DNA from: Phenylobacterium sp. Root700
Lineage (GTDB): Bacteria > Pseudomonadota > Alphaproteobacteria > Caulobacterales > Caulobacteraceae
DNA length: 64,000 bases
Direction: 5' to 3'
Assembly (NCBI RefSeq): GCF_001429025.1
Contig: NZ_LMHT01000011.1
Coordinates: 269,209-333,208 of the forward strand
Positions 27,261 to 35,995 of this stretch are shown here, piece by piece. The stretch's first letter is position 1. Every line of letters begins with the position of its first letter. The position numbers and the translations under genes were made by a program. Under the pieces are notes generated by a model. That model had not been told where the DNA came from, did no database searches, and saw only the letters and a program-made list of their open reading frames with translations.

Positions 27261-28142
27261 ATGCTGTGGATTGTTCTGACCGCGGTGGCCGCGCCGCTGC
27301 AGGTGGCGCGCAACGCGCTGCAGCGCGGCCTGGTGGGCGACGCTGGGCCGTGGGGCGCGACCCTGGTGCGGTTCCTGTTCGGGCTGCCGTTCGCCTTGGC
27401 CATCTTCGCCGTCGTGGCGTTGCTGACCCCGGGCGCCGCGCCGCAGTCCTCGTGGCGGTTCTGGATCGCCATTTCGGTCGGGGCCTTCGGGCAGGTGGTG
27501 CAGACCGGACTGCTGTTGCTGGCCATGCGCCGCTCGGGCTTCGCGGTCGCGACCTTCATGCAGCAGACCAATCTGCCGTTGGCGGGGCTGCTGGGGTTGT
27601 TCGTGTTCGGTGACGCCATAGGGCTGGGCGGTTGGATAGGCCTGGCCGCCACCACCGTTGGTCTGGGCATCCTGTCCTGGCCTTCGCAGGCCATGACCAG
27701 GGGAGCGTTGGCGGGCTCGGTTCTGGGCGTCGCTTCAGGCGCGGCGATGGCGGTGGTGTTGAACGCCTATCGTCAAGCGGGCCTGGCGCTGGAGCCGGCC
27801 CATCCGATCTATGCGGCGACCGCCGCTGTTTGCGTGGCCCAGGCGCTGCAGTCGCTCGGCCTGACCGCGATCCTGGCGATGACCCGGCCGGCGGCCCTGC
27901 GGGCGGTGGCGGCCTCTTGGCGCGAATCGCTCGGGGCCGGCTTCTGCGGTGCGGCGGCCTCGGCTTTCTGGTTCAGCGCCCTGGCCTTGGCTCCGGCCGG
28001 GCAGGTGAGAGCGGTCGGCGTCATTGAACTGCCCGTCGCCGCCGCCGTCGGTCGCCGGTTGTTCAAGGAGCGCCTGACGGTTCGGCAAGTGGTGGGCGGC
28101 GTCGTCACGGCCTTGGGCGTGGTGGTCACCGCCCTGGGCTAG
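27261..28142 (+). CDS. EamA/DMT superfamily transporter
   Basis: A 293-residue membrane protein with about ten helices arranged as two EamA repeats (about 1-135 and 145-290). The second repeat ends ALAPAGQVRAVGVIELPVAA followed by GGVVTALGVVVTALG, the usual EamA closing helix. These proteins export amino acids or other metabolites; specificity is not evident. It follows leuA on the same strand, separated by a hairpin, so an amino-acid-linked role is possible but unproven. Confidence 0.85.
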   Translation: MLWIVLTAVAAPLQVARNALQRGLVGDAGPWGATLVRFLFGLPFALAIFAVVALLTPGAAPQSSWRFWIAISVGAFGQVVQTGLLLLAMRRSGFAVATFMQQTNLPLAGLLGLFVFGDAIGLGGWIGLAATTVGLGILSWPSQAMTRGALAGSVLGVASGAAMAVVLNAYRQAGLALEPAHPIYAATAAVCVAQALQSLGLTAILAMTRPAALRAVAASWRESLGAGFCGAAASAFWFSALALAPAGQVRAVGVIELPVAAAVGRRLFKERLTVRQVVGGVVTALGVVVTALG

Positions 28143-28179
28143 ATAGCTCAGCTTGGCCTTGGATATCGTCGCGGAGTCG

Positions 28180-28204
28180 CGTTATGTAGTTTATCTTCAT
28201 AACG
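28180..28204. promoter_or_regulatory. ModE binding site
   Basis: CGTTATG-N11-CATAACG, a perfect 7-bp inverted repeat, almost the same as the Escherichia coli ModE operator half-sites (CGTTAT / ATAACG) with one extra base in the spacer. It lies 101 nt before the modE start. A GAGTC site (28174-28178) abuts it. Confidence 0.75.
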
Positions 28205-28219
28205 AGACAGGACGCCCCC

Positions 28220-28303
28220 TTGCGACGCCTTGCCCTATCGGCCCTCCTGGCCTCGACCGCCTGCGTGACGCCAGCCTTCGCCGATCTTCGTATGAGGCTG
28301 TAG
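28220..28303 (+). pseudogene. Orphan signal-peptide stub between the ModE box and modE
   Basis: From TTG 28220 (preceded by ACAGGA at 28208-28213) a 27-residue frame reads as a signal peptide: RRLALSALLASTACVTP, then AFA as a signal-peptidase site, DLRMRL and a stop at 28301-28303, 2 nt before the modE ATG. It looks like the first codons of a secreted or outer-membrane protein whose body has been lost, or a short translated leader. It is directly downstream of the ModE box. Confidence 0.4.
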
Positions 28304-28305
28304 AC

Positions 28306-29100
28306 ATGAGCGCCGACGGTCACCTGGATGCAGCCCTGTTCCTTCGGCGCGGCGCAAGCCGTGTCGGCGCTGAGCGGATCGCTCTGCTGCAGGCGGTGGC
28401 GCAGCTGGGCTCGATCAGCGCGGCGGCCAAGCAGGTGGGGCTCAGCTACAAGGGCGCCTGGGACGGCGTGCAGGCGCTGAACAACCTGTTCGACGGCCCG
28501 CTGATCGCCGCGCAATCTGGCGGCCGGCAGGGCGGGGCGGCCAGCGTCACCCCGCGCGGCCATGCGGTGATCGCCGCCTTCCAGAAGGTCGAGGCCGAGC
28601 TTGGCGAGACCCTGGCGCGGCTGGAGGCCAGGCTGGCGGGTGACGGTGAACTCGATGGACTGTTCTGGAGCCTCGGCATGAAAACCAGCGCGCGCAACGC
28701 CCTGCGGGGCGTGGTCAGCCACGTCACAGAAGGCGCGGTCAATTCCGAGGTGTCCCTGAGAGTGGCCAACGGCGTCGACATCGTCGCCGTCGTCACGCGC
28801 CAGAGCGCCCTGGACCTGGGCCTTGCACCCGGCAAGCCGGCCATCGCCCTGATCAAGTCCAGCTTCGTCGTCCTGGCCAAGGGCGAGGGCCTGGTGACCT
28901 CGGCCCGCAACCAGCTTCGCGGCGAGGTCAGCCATCGCGAGGACGGCGCGGTCAGCAGCGAGATCACCCTGTCGCTGGCCGACGGCAAGACCCTCACCGC
29001 CACCATCACCCGCGAGAGCGCGCAGGCCTTGGGGCTGGCGGTCGGCGAGGTGGTCACCGCGCTGATCAAGGCGCCTCACGTCATCCTAGCCGTCGAATAG
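28306..29100 (+). CDS. modE: Molybdate-responsive regulator ModE
   Basis: A 264-residue transcription factor that represses molybdate uptake when molybdate is bound. The winged HTH (about 15-75) has ERIALLQAVAQLGSISAAAK and GLSYKGAWDGVQALNN; two Mop (molybdate-binding) domains follow, each with the SARN signature: SARNALRGVVSHV (about 127) and SARNQLRGEVSHR (about 203). ATG 28306 is chosen because the HTH then starts at a normal distance and a stop-to-start arrangement with the stub is seen. It leads an operon with the next two genes and likely regulates itself through the box at 28180. Confidence 0.93.
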   Translation: MSADGHLDAALFLRRGASRVGAERIALLQAVAQLGSISAAAKQVGLSYKGAWDGVQALNNLFDGPLIAAQSGGRQGGAASVTPRGHAVIAAFQKVEAELGETLARLEARLAGDGELDGLFWSLGMKTSARNALRGVVSHVTEGAVNSEVSLRVANGVDIVAVVTRQSALDLGLAPGKPAIALIKSSFVVLAKGEGLVTSARNQLRGEVSHREDGAVSSEITLSLADGKTLTATITRESAQALGLAVGEVVTALIKAPHVILAVE

Positions 29101-29109
29101 GACCTGCCC

Positions 29110-29619
29110 ATGCGAAATCATGTCTTTGCCGCCACGGCCTTGGCGGCGGCGCTGCTGGCCTTTCCCGCCCTGGCGCAGAGCGTCGCGCTGAAAGGGCCGG
29201 ACGGTCAGGTCGCGACCTTGTCGGCCGCCGATCTCGCCGCCCTGCCGCACGTGAAGATGACCGTGATACAGCACGGAAAAACCTCGACTTTCGAGGGTGT
29301 GCCGCTGGGTGAGATCGTCACCCAGGTCGGCGCGGCCAGCGGCAAGGCCGTGCATGGCCCCGAACTGGCCACCGTGATCCGCGTCACCGCCAAGGACGGC
29401 TATCAGGTGGTGCTGGGCCTGGCCGAGACCGATTCCGGCACCCGCAAGGGCGCCATCATCCTGGCCGACCGCGCCGACGGCGCGCCGCTGAAGGATGACG
29501 GCCCATTCCGTCTGGTCGTCGAGGACGACCTGCGCCCGGCGCGCTCGGCGCGGATGGTCGAACGCATCGAGGTCATCCGCCTTTCAAACACCAAGCCCGC
29601 CGCCGCCGCGCATCACTAG
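29110..29619 (+). CDS. Periplasmic molybdopterin-oxidoreductase-fold protein
   Basis: A 169-residue protein with an N-terminal signal peptide (RNHVFAATALAAALLAFP, cleaved near ALA). The mature part resembles a short sulfite-oxidase-type (Oxidored_molyb) fold: VALKGPDGQVATLSAADLAA, HGKTSTFEGVPLGEIV, GPELATVIRVTAKDGYQVVL, and a C-terminal FRLVVEDDLRPARSARMVE. It lacks the conserved cysteine that ligates molybdenum in true sulfite oxidases, so it may bind a pterin or molybdate differently. It lies 9 nt after modE and 12 nt before modA, which ties it to molybdenum. It ends in AAAAHH. Confidence 0.75.
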   Translation: MRNHVFAATALAAALLAFPALAQSVALKGPDGQVATLSAADLAALPHVKMTVIQHGKTSTFEGVPLGEIVTQVGAASGKAVHGPELATVIRVTAKDGYQVVLGLAETDSGTRKGAIILADRADGAPLKDDGPFRLVVEDDLRPARSARMVERIEVIRLSNTKPAAAAHH

Positions 29620-29631
29620 GGGATAGACCAG

Positions 29632-30393
29632 ATGAAGCTGCTCCGTTGGATCGCCGCCGTCCTCGCCGCCTCGCTGATGGCGAGCGCCGCCCAGGCCGCG
29701 CCGGTGACGGTGTTCGCCGCCGCCTCGTTGAAGAACGCCCTCGACGAGGTCGGCGCGCAGTACGCCAAGAGCGGCGGGGAGGCGCGGTTCTCCTATGCGG
29801 CGTCCTCGGCCATCGCCCGCCAGATCGAGCAGGGCGCGCCGGCCGACGTCTATGTGTCGGCCGACAGCGACTGGATGATCTACCTGGCCGAGCGCAAGCT
29901 GATCGTGGCGGCGACCCGGCGCGACCTGCTGACCAACCGCCTGGCGCTGATCGCGCCGGCCGACTCGAAGGTGGCGCTGAAGATCGCTCGCGGCATGCCC
30001 ATCGCCCGCGCCCTGGGCGAGGGCCGGCTGGCGGTGGCCGGCCCCGACGTCCCGGCCGGCAAGTACGCCAAGGCCTCGCTGAGCGCGCTGGGGGTCTGGG
30101 ACGGCGTCTCGGGCAAGCTCGCCCAGGCCGAGAACGTGCGCACGGCGCTGCAATATGTGGCGCGCGGCGAGAGCCCGCTGGGGATCGTCTATGACACCGA
30201 CGCCAAGGTGGAGCCCAAGGTGCGTATCGTCGGGCTGTTCCCGGAAGGAACCCATCCGAGGATCGTCTATCCGGCCGCCGTGGTCGCGGCCTCCACGAAC
30301 CCGGATGCGGCGAAGTTCCTGGCCTATATGAGCGGCTCGCAGGCCGCGGCCATCTTCCGCAAATACGGCTTCACGGTCCTGCCGCGCCGCTAG
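29632..30393 (+). CDS. modA: Molybdate ABC transporter substrate-binding protein
   Basis: A 253-residue periplasmic binding protein with a signal peptide (KLLRWIAAVLAASLMASAAQA). Oxyanion-binding segments are visible: VFAAASLKNALDEV at the mature N-terminus, SYAASSAIARQIEQGAPADV, and GIVYDTDA in the hinge region. The fold and length match ModA. It is the third gene of the ModE-led operon. No modB permease or modC ATPase follows: the next gene is a PtsN-like EIIA 200 bp away. Confidence 0.93.
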   Translation: MKLLRWIAAVLAASLMASAAQAAPVTVFAAASLKNALDEVGAQYAKSGGEARFSYAASSAIARQIEQGAPADVYVSADSDWMIYLAERKLIVAATRRDLLTNRLALIAPADSKVALKIARGMPIARALGEGRLAVAGPDVPAGKYAKASLSALGVWDGVSGKLAQAENVRTALQYVARGESPLGIVYDTDAKVEPKVRIVGLFPEGTHPRIVYPAAVVAASTNPDAAKFLAYMSGSQAAAIFRKYGFTVLPRR

Positions 30394-30593
30394 GGCGCCA
30401 CTGCTCGCCAACACATCAGTCCAGCGATCCGATGGGCGCCGGATGGTCACCTGCGCGCGTTCACGAGATTGCGACCCGGCACGCCTTCGTTTCGCGCCAA
30501 TGCAGCCCATGTTGGAGGTGAAGTTGCGTCATGGCCCGGCGGTTGTCGGCGCCAGGACGAAGCGTGGGGCGTCGAGTTGGTTTGGAGTAAAAG
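30394..30593 (+). other. Non-coding interval after modA
   Basis: Two hundred bases without a convincing ORF, RNA or terminator. This is where modB and modC would be expected; I see no recognisable fragment of either. Confidence 0.5.
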
Positions 30594-31109
30594 ATGCTGA
30601 TCCGGGACATTCTGACGGAACGCGACATCGTGCTTGATGTCTTGGCGACGGATAAGGCCGCGGTGCTGGCGCGCGCCGCTATCCTCCTCGCTCGCACCGC
30701 CGGCGCTGATCAGCAAACCATCGGAGAGGCGCTGGTCGCGCGCGAGCAGACGGGCTCCACCGGTTTCGGCTCGGGCGTCGCTATCCCGCATGCGTTGGTC
30801 GGTGGAATTTCGGCGCCGACCGCCTGTCTCCTGCTGCTTGGCCAGCCCGTGGCCTACGACGCCATCGACGAGCGCCCGGTGGACATCGCCCTGGGGCTGC
30901 TATGGCCCAAGCATGACACCCGCGGGTTCCTGCCGGGCTTGGCCCAGATCGCCCGGGTGATGCGTAGCGGCCGGACGCGCAAGCTGCTGCGAACGGCGCC
31001 CACGGCGGCTGCGGCCCTGGCCTATCTCGATCAGAAGGTGGAAGCCTCGGCCCCGCAGGACGCGGACGTACGCTTGGCCGGCCAGGACCTCTACCTTCAG
31101 TACGCCTGA
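30594..31109 (+). CDS. PtsN-like PTS EIIA domain protein
   Basis: A 171-residue single EIIA (fructose/nitrogen-type) domain. The phosphorylated histidine is in GFGSGVAIPHAL (about residue 64), and the N-terminal ILTERDIVLDVLATDKAAVL and mid-domain RPVDIALGLLWP fit the family. In alphaproteobacteria such proteins are regulatory rather than transporting, often in the nitrogen PTS. This copy is not next to rpoN or hpr, so it may be a second, divergent paralogue. Convergent with VanZ at a 5-bp gap. Confidence 0.85.
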   Translation: MLIRDILTERDIVLDVLATDKAAVLARAAILLARTAGADQQTIGEALVAREQTGSTGFGSGVAIPHALVGGISAPTACLLLLGQPVAYDAIDERPVDIALGLLWPKHDTRGFLPGLAQIARVMRSGRTRKLLRTAPTAAAALAYLDQKVEASAPQDADVRLAGQDLYLQYA

Positions 31110-31114
31110 AGGGT

Positions 31115-31468
31115 TTAGCGCGCCTTGCGCTTGGCGAGCGCCATCGGGACCAATGCCGCGGCCACGCCGGCGACGTTGGACACCAGGTCCTTGAACTGGA
31201 ACGTGCCGGACACGACGCCAAAGATCTGCGTGATCTCGAGCCCGGCCCCTAGCGCCAGGTAGAAGCCGCCGATCAGCCATGGCTTGGTCCGGGGCAGAGA
31301 CAGGATGGTCAGCACGGTCAGCAGGTAGCCGTAGATGACGTGCATGGTCGCGTCGGCCGGCGGCGCCCATTTGCGGGCGTTGTAGTGCGGGTCCAGCGCG
31401 CCGGCGAGGCAGACGGCCAGGACGACGAGCAGGGCGGCCCGACCGCCCCAGGTGATCACTTTCTGCAT
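31115..31468 (-). CDS. VanZ-like family membrane protein
   Basis: A 117-residue protein with four hydrophobic segments and the VanZ-type pattern: ATMHVIYGYLLTVLTI, LPRTKPWLIGGFYLALG, LEITQIFG and KDLVSNVAGVAAALV. VanZ-like proteins are associated in some bacteria with glycopeptide resistance but the function here is unknown; the short length is usual for the proteobacterial form. Confidence 0.82.
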   Translation of the reverse strand: MQKVITWGGRAALLVVLAVCLAGALDPHYNARKWAPPADATMHVIYGYLLTVLTILSLPRTKPWLIGGFYLALGAGLEITQIFGVVSGTFQFKDLVSNVAGVAAALVPMALAKRKAR

Positions 31469-31501
31469 GCGCCTTCCGTTAGCGCGCTTCGCCGCGCTCG
31501 C

Positions 31502-33028
31502 CTATTGGGCGGCGAAGAACGCGTCTGGATCATCGACCTCGATCAGCCGGCCCTTGCGGATCTCCAGGAACCGGGTCGCGGCCGAGCGGGTGAAGTAACG
31601 GTCGTGGGAGACGAACAGGCAGGCGACGTCGGAGCTTTCCAGCTGCGCCTCCAGCGCCTCCTGGCCCTCGATGTCCAGGTGGTTGGTCGGTTCGTCGAGC
31701 AGGTAGAGGTTCGGCTTGGAGAGCTGCATGCGCAGGAAGGTCAGGCGCGCGCGCTCGCCATGGCTGAGGTCGCCGATCGGACCCTTGATCCGCACATAGG
31801 GGAACCCCGCCTTGGCCAGCAAGGCGTTGGCGTCGCGGGTGGTCGCGCCGTCGATCTCCGTCAGGTAGTCGACCAGGCTGGTCTTCAGCGGCAGGGCCGC
31901 CATCCGCTGGTCGAAATAGACCAGCCGGCTCTGCGGGTTGAAGCGGATCGGCGCCTGGCCGTCATAGTGCTCGCGCTCGGGATCGAAGGCGCGGGCCAGC
32001 GCGCCCAGCAGCATCGACTTGCCGGTACCGTTGACGCCCAGCAGCGCGATCCGGTCGCCCGCCGACACCGCCAGCCGGTCGATATGGAACAGCTTGCGCC
32101 CGCCATCCGGGGTGGTGACGCCGTAGTTCTGGATGCGCAGGGCGACCTTGGCGTCCATCTCCCCGTCGTGCAGCTCCAGCCGGCGCTCACGGGCTGAATA
32201 GGCGCCGGTGCGCTCGGCCTCGATCCGGTCGATGCGCTTCTCGGTGGCCTTGGCGCGCTTGTGGAACTTGTCGTTCTTCACGCCCCAGACGCGGTAGCGG
32301 GCGGCGACCTTCTGCAGCCGCTCGATCTCCTTGGATTCGAGCTGTCGCCGCACGGCGTCGGCGGCGTCGCGTTGCAGCAGCGCTTCGCGCGCCTCGATGA
32401 ACGGGGTCTTGAAACTGTGGGCGCCGTCAGCGCGCAGGAACAGGGTGCGGGTGGTGGTCCGCTCCAGGAACTCCCGGTCGTGGCTGACGATCAACATTGG
32501 CAGCCGGTCATTCGCCCCCAGCCAGGTCTCCAGCGTGTTGATGTTGGAGAGGTCGAGGTGGTTGGTCGGTTCGTCGAGGATCAGCAGGTCGGGCTCCGAG
32601 AGCCGCGCCGCCGCGGCGATCAGCATCAGCCGCTGCCAGCCGCCGCTCAGCGATCCGAAGGCCTGCTGCGCGGTCTCGTAGGACACGCCGATCTCATCCA
32701 GCAGGACGTCGACTTTCCAGTCCTCCGATCCATCGGTGAGGGGCAGGGCGCTTTCCAGCACCTCGCGGACCGTGCGCTCGGCCAGTCCCTTGGGCACGTC
32801 CTGGGGCACGTAGCCGATCTTCAGGCCGCGCGAGCGGACGATCTGGCCGTCGATCAGCTCCAGTTCGCCCAACAGGCACTTGAGCAGGGTCGACTTCCCC
32901 GCGCCGTTTTCACCGACCAGAGCGGTGCGAGCGTCGTCCAGCTGGAAGCTGACGCCCTCGAAGACGCGGCTGGAGCCATAGAAGAAGCTGGCGTTCTCGA
33001 CGCCCAGGACGGCCTGACGGGATGACAT
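31502..33028 (-). CDS. ABC-F family ATP-binding protein
   Basis: A 508-residue soluble protein with two ABC domains and no membrane part, as in ABC-F proteins that act on the ribosome (translation factor or antibiotic protection). Domain 1: Walker A GENGAGKST (39-47), signature SLSGGWQRL, Walker B LLILDEPTNHLD. A charged linker follows (KRIDRIEAER). Domain 2: GVNGTGKSM, SHGERARLTF, LYLLDEPTNHLD. ATG 33028 is selected because the first strand then starts at the family position; the longer frame overlaps the intergenic region. No drug-specific motif is recognised. Confidence 0.9.
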   Translation of the reverse strand: MSSRQAVLGVENASFFYGSSRVFEGVSFQLDDARTALVGENGAGKSTLLKCLLGELELIDGQIVRSRGLKIGYVPQDVPKGLAERTVREVLESALPLTDGSEDWKVDVLLDEIGVSYETAQQAFGSLSGGWQRLMLIAAAARLSEPDLLILDEPTNHLDLSNINTLETWLGANDRLPMLIVSHDREFLERTTTRTLFLRADGAHSFKTPFIEAREALLQRDAADAVRRQLESKEIERLQKVAARYRVWGVKNDKFHKRAKATEKRIDRIEAERTGAYSARERRLELHDGEMDAKVALRIQNYGVTTPDGGRKLFHIDRLAVSAGDRIALLGVNGTGKSMLLGALARAFDPEREHYDGQAPIRFNPQSRLVYFDQRMAALPLKTSLVDYLTEIDGATTRDANALLAKAGFPYVRIKGPIGDLSHGERARLTFLRMQLSKPNLYLLDEPTNHLDIEGQEALEAQLESSDVACLFVSHDRYFTRSAATRFLEIRKGRLIEVDDPDAFFAAQ

Positions 33029-33243
33029 CGGAATGCACGCTTGCTTGGCCGTAACGGTGATAGGCGAGTTGGGTCTTGTAGTCGCCGGGCGAGGCCGAAG
33101 CTGTAACCCCAATGCGACACTTCGGCGACGATCGCGGCCAGAGTCGCCAAGGTCGCCCGACTCGACGGAACAATCCCTGGTTTCCTGGATTGAGGCCCCA
33201 ATGTCTATTGGTTGGCGATATCGACGGCTCCGGGGGGCGGTCC

Positions 33244-34656
33244 ATGCGTGAGGCGGGTCTCGCAAGCCGGGACGGGCGTGCCTCGTCGCGCCAGGCGCTC
33301 CAACGGATTTTCCGTTCCTGGGAAGGGCTCGTGGAACGGCTGCCTGTGGGCGTCTATGTCTGCGACGCAGGCGGGGTGATCGTTCACTACAACCGGCGCG
33401 CGGCCGAGCTTTGGGGCCGCAGCCCCGACCTCGGCGCCGACGAGCTCTACGGAGCGTTGCGGATCTTCCACGCCGACGGTCAACGGCTGGAGCCGCACCA
33501 GTCGGCGGTCGCCGAGGTGCTGGCCACCGGCGCGCCGGTGAAGGACCGCGAGGTGATCGTCGAGCATGTCGATGGCCGGCGGCTTCACCTCCTGACCAAC
33601 GCCGAGCCGCTGTTCGACGACCACGGGGCCTTGGTGGGCGCCGTGAACTGCATCCAGGACGTCACCGATCTGCGGCAGGCGCGCAACATGCTGCGCGCGC
33701 GGCAGGGATGGTCGCAGCGGGTGCTGGAGTCGTCTCCCGTGGCGATCTACCAGACTGATTCCGAGGGCGTGCTCCTGGGCTTCAATTCCGCCGCCGCCGC
33801 GCTGTGGGGGCGCGAGCCGAGGATCGGCGAGGATCGCTGGTGCGGATCCTACAAGCTCTTTTGGCCGGACGGCTCGCCGATGCCGCTGGAGACCTGTCCG
33901 ATGGCCCAGGCGATTCGGGAGCGGCGGCAGATCGCGGGCGCCGAGGCGATTTTCGAACGTCCCGACGGCGGGCGCGGCGCGTTCCTGGCCTATCCGACGC
34001 CTTTGTTCGACGCCGACGGCCAGCTGGTGGGCGCGGTCAATCTGCTGGTGGACATAACCGAGCGCAAACGCGCCGAGGATCTCCAGAAGACCCTGCTGGA
34101 CGAGTTGAACCACCGGGTGAAGAACACCCTGGCCACGGTCCAGTCGCTGGCGGCCCACAGTTTCAGCGACGTGGGCGATCCGGCCGGGATGCGCCAGGCC
34201 TTCGAGGCCCGGCTGATGGCGCTTTCCGGCGCGCATAATCAGCTGGCCGACCGGCGATGGGAGGCCGCCGACCTGCTCGATATCGTGGCGGGCGTTCTCG
34301 CGCCCTATGGCGGCGAGGCGGTGTTCTGCGAGGGGCCTTCGATTCAGCTCTCGACCCGGGCCTCGGTGACCTTCGCCATGGTGCTCCACGAATTGGCGAC
34401 CAATGCAGGCAAGTACGGTGCCCTGGCGAATGGGGACGGGCGGCTGCTTGTCCATTGGGCCACGACCCCGGAGGGTCTGTCCCTGGAATGGCGCGAGAGC
34501 CACGGTCCGGCGGTGAAACCCCCGCAGCATAAGGGTTTCGGGCTCAGATTCATTCGCGGCGCGATCGAGCGGGAACTGGCCGGAACGGTCGATTTCGACT
34601 TTGTCGAAACCGGTCTGCGCTGCCGGATCTCGGCCCCGCTGACGGTCGCGACTTGA
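33244..34656 (+). CDS. PAS-PAS HWE-family histidine kinase
   Basis: A 470-residue soluble kinase. Two PAS domains (about 22-150 and 155-275) begin WEGLVERLPVGVYVCDAGGV and WSQRVLESSPVAIYQTDSEG, the second ending VNLLVDITERKRAEDLQ. The HWE kinase part has LLDELNHRVKNTLATVQSLA (His about 291), HELATNAGKYGAL and GFGLRFIRGAIE. No transmembrane segment or receiver domain is present. ATG 33244 is preceded by a G-rich Shine-Dalgarno. PAS sensing in the cytoplasm suggests redox, light or ligand input; the output is unknown. The upstream 215-bp gap, shared with the divergent ABC-F gene, holds GANTC sites at 33141 and 33159. Confidence 0.9.
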   Translation: MREAGLASRDGRASSRQALQRIFRSWEGLVERLPVGVYVCDAGGVIVHYNRRAAELWGRSPDLGADELYGALRIFHADGQRLEPHQSAVAEVLATGAPVKDREVIVEHVDGRRLHLLTNAEPLFDDHGALVGAVNCIQDVTDLRQARNMLRARQGWSQRVLESSPVAIYQTDSEGVLLGFNSAAAALWGREPRIGEDRWCGSYKLFWPDGSPMPLETCPMAQAIRERRQIAGAEAIFERPDGGRGAFLAYPTPLFDADGQLVGAVNLLVDITERKRAEDLQKTLLDELNHRVKNTLATVQSLAAHSFSDVGDPAGMRQAFEARLMALSGAHNQLADRRWEAADLLDIVAGVLAPYGGEAVFCEGPSIQLSTRASVTFAMVLHELATNAGKYGALANGDGRLLVHWATTPEGLSLEWRESHGPAVKPPQHKGFGLRFIRGAIERELAGTVDFDFVETGLRCRISAPLTVAT

Positions 34657-34807
34657 CGCTCAGCCATGCTTGGCGAGGTCGCGCGACTGTGCGCGGGATC
34701 GCACACGTGCGACGCGAAACCACACGCGTGTCATTAAGCCTTGAAATGAACCCAATGGCAGGGCACACGGACCATCTGTCCTGCAAGCGGAGGCTGACGC
34801 CGCATGA

Positions 34808-35932
<1,125 letters not shown>

Positions 35933-35943
35933 AATTCGCGAGT

Positions 35944-35973
35944 CGCGGCATGAGAGAGGTCTCTCAGGCCGCG
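35944..35973 (+). promoter_or_regulatory. Strong hairpin between mreB and mreC
   Basis: CGCGGC-A-TGAGAGA-GG-TCTCTCA-G-GCCGCG: a 13-bp stem with one A/G mismatch and a 2-nt apex, so effectively a smaller loop. It lies 12 nt after the mreB stop and 22 nt before the mreC GTG, with no T-tract. It may stabilise the mreB message or attenuate mreCD, to fit the higher amount of MreB needed. A GAGTC lies at its edge (35940-35944). Confidence 0.6.
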
Positions 35974-35995
35974 CCTTGGAAGCGAGCAGGTTCAG

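Noticed and set aside
33167..33171. GGAAC upstream of the PAS-HWE kinase as an EcfG promoter
   Set aside because: No CGTT follows at 16 or 17 nt; only a partial match, so I did not call it.
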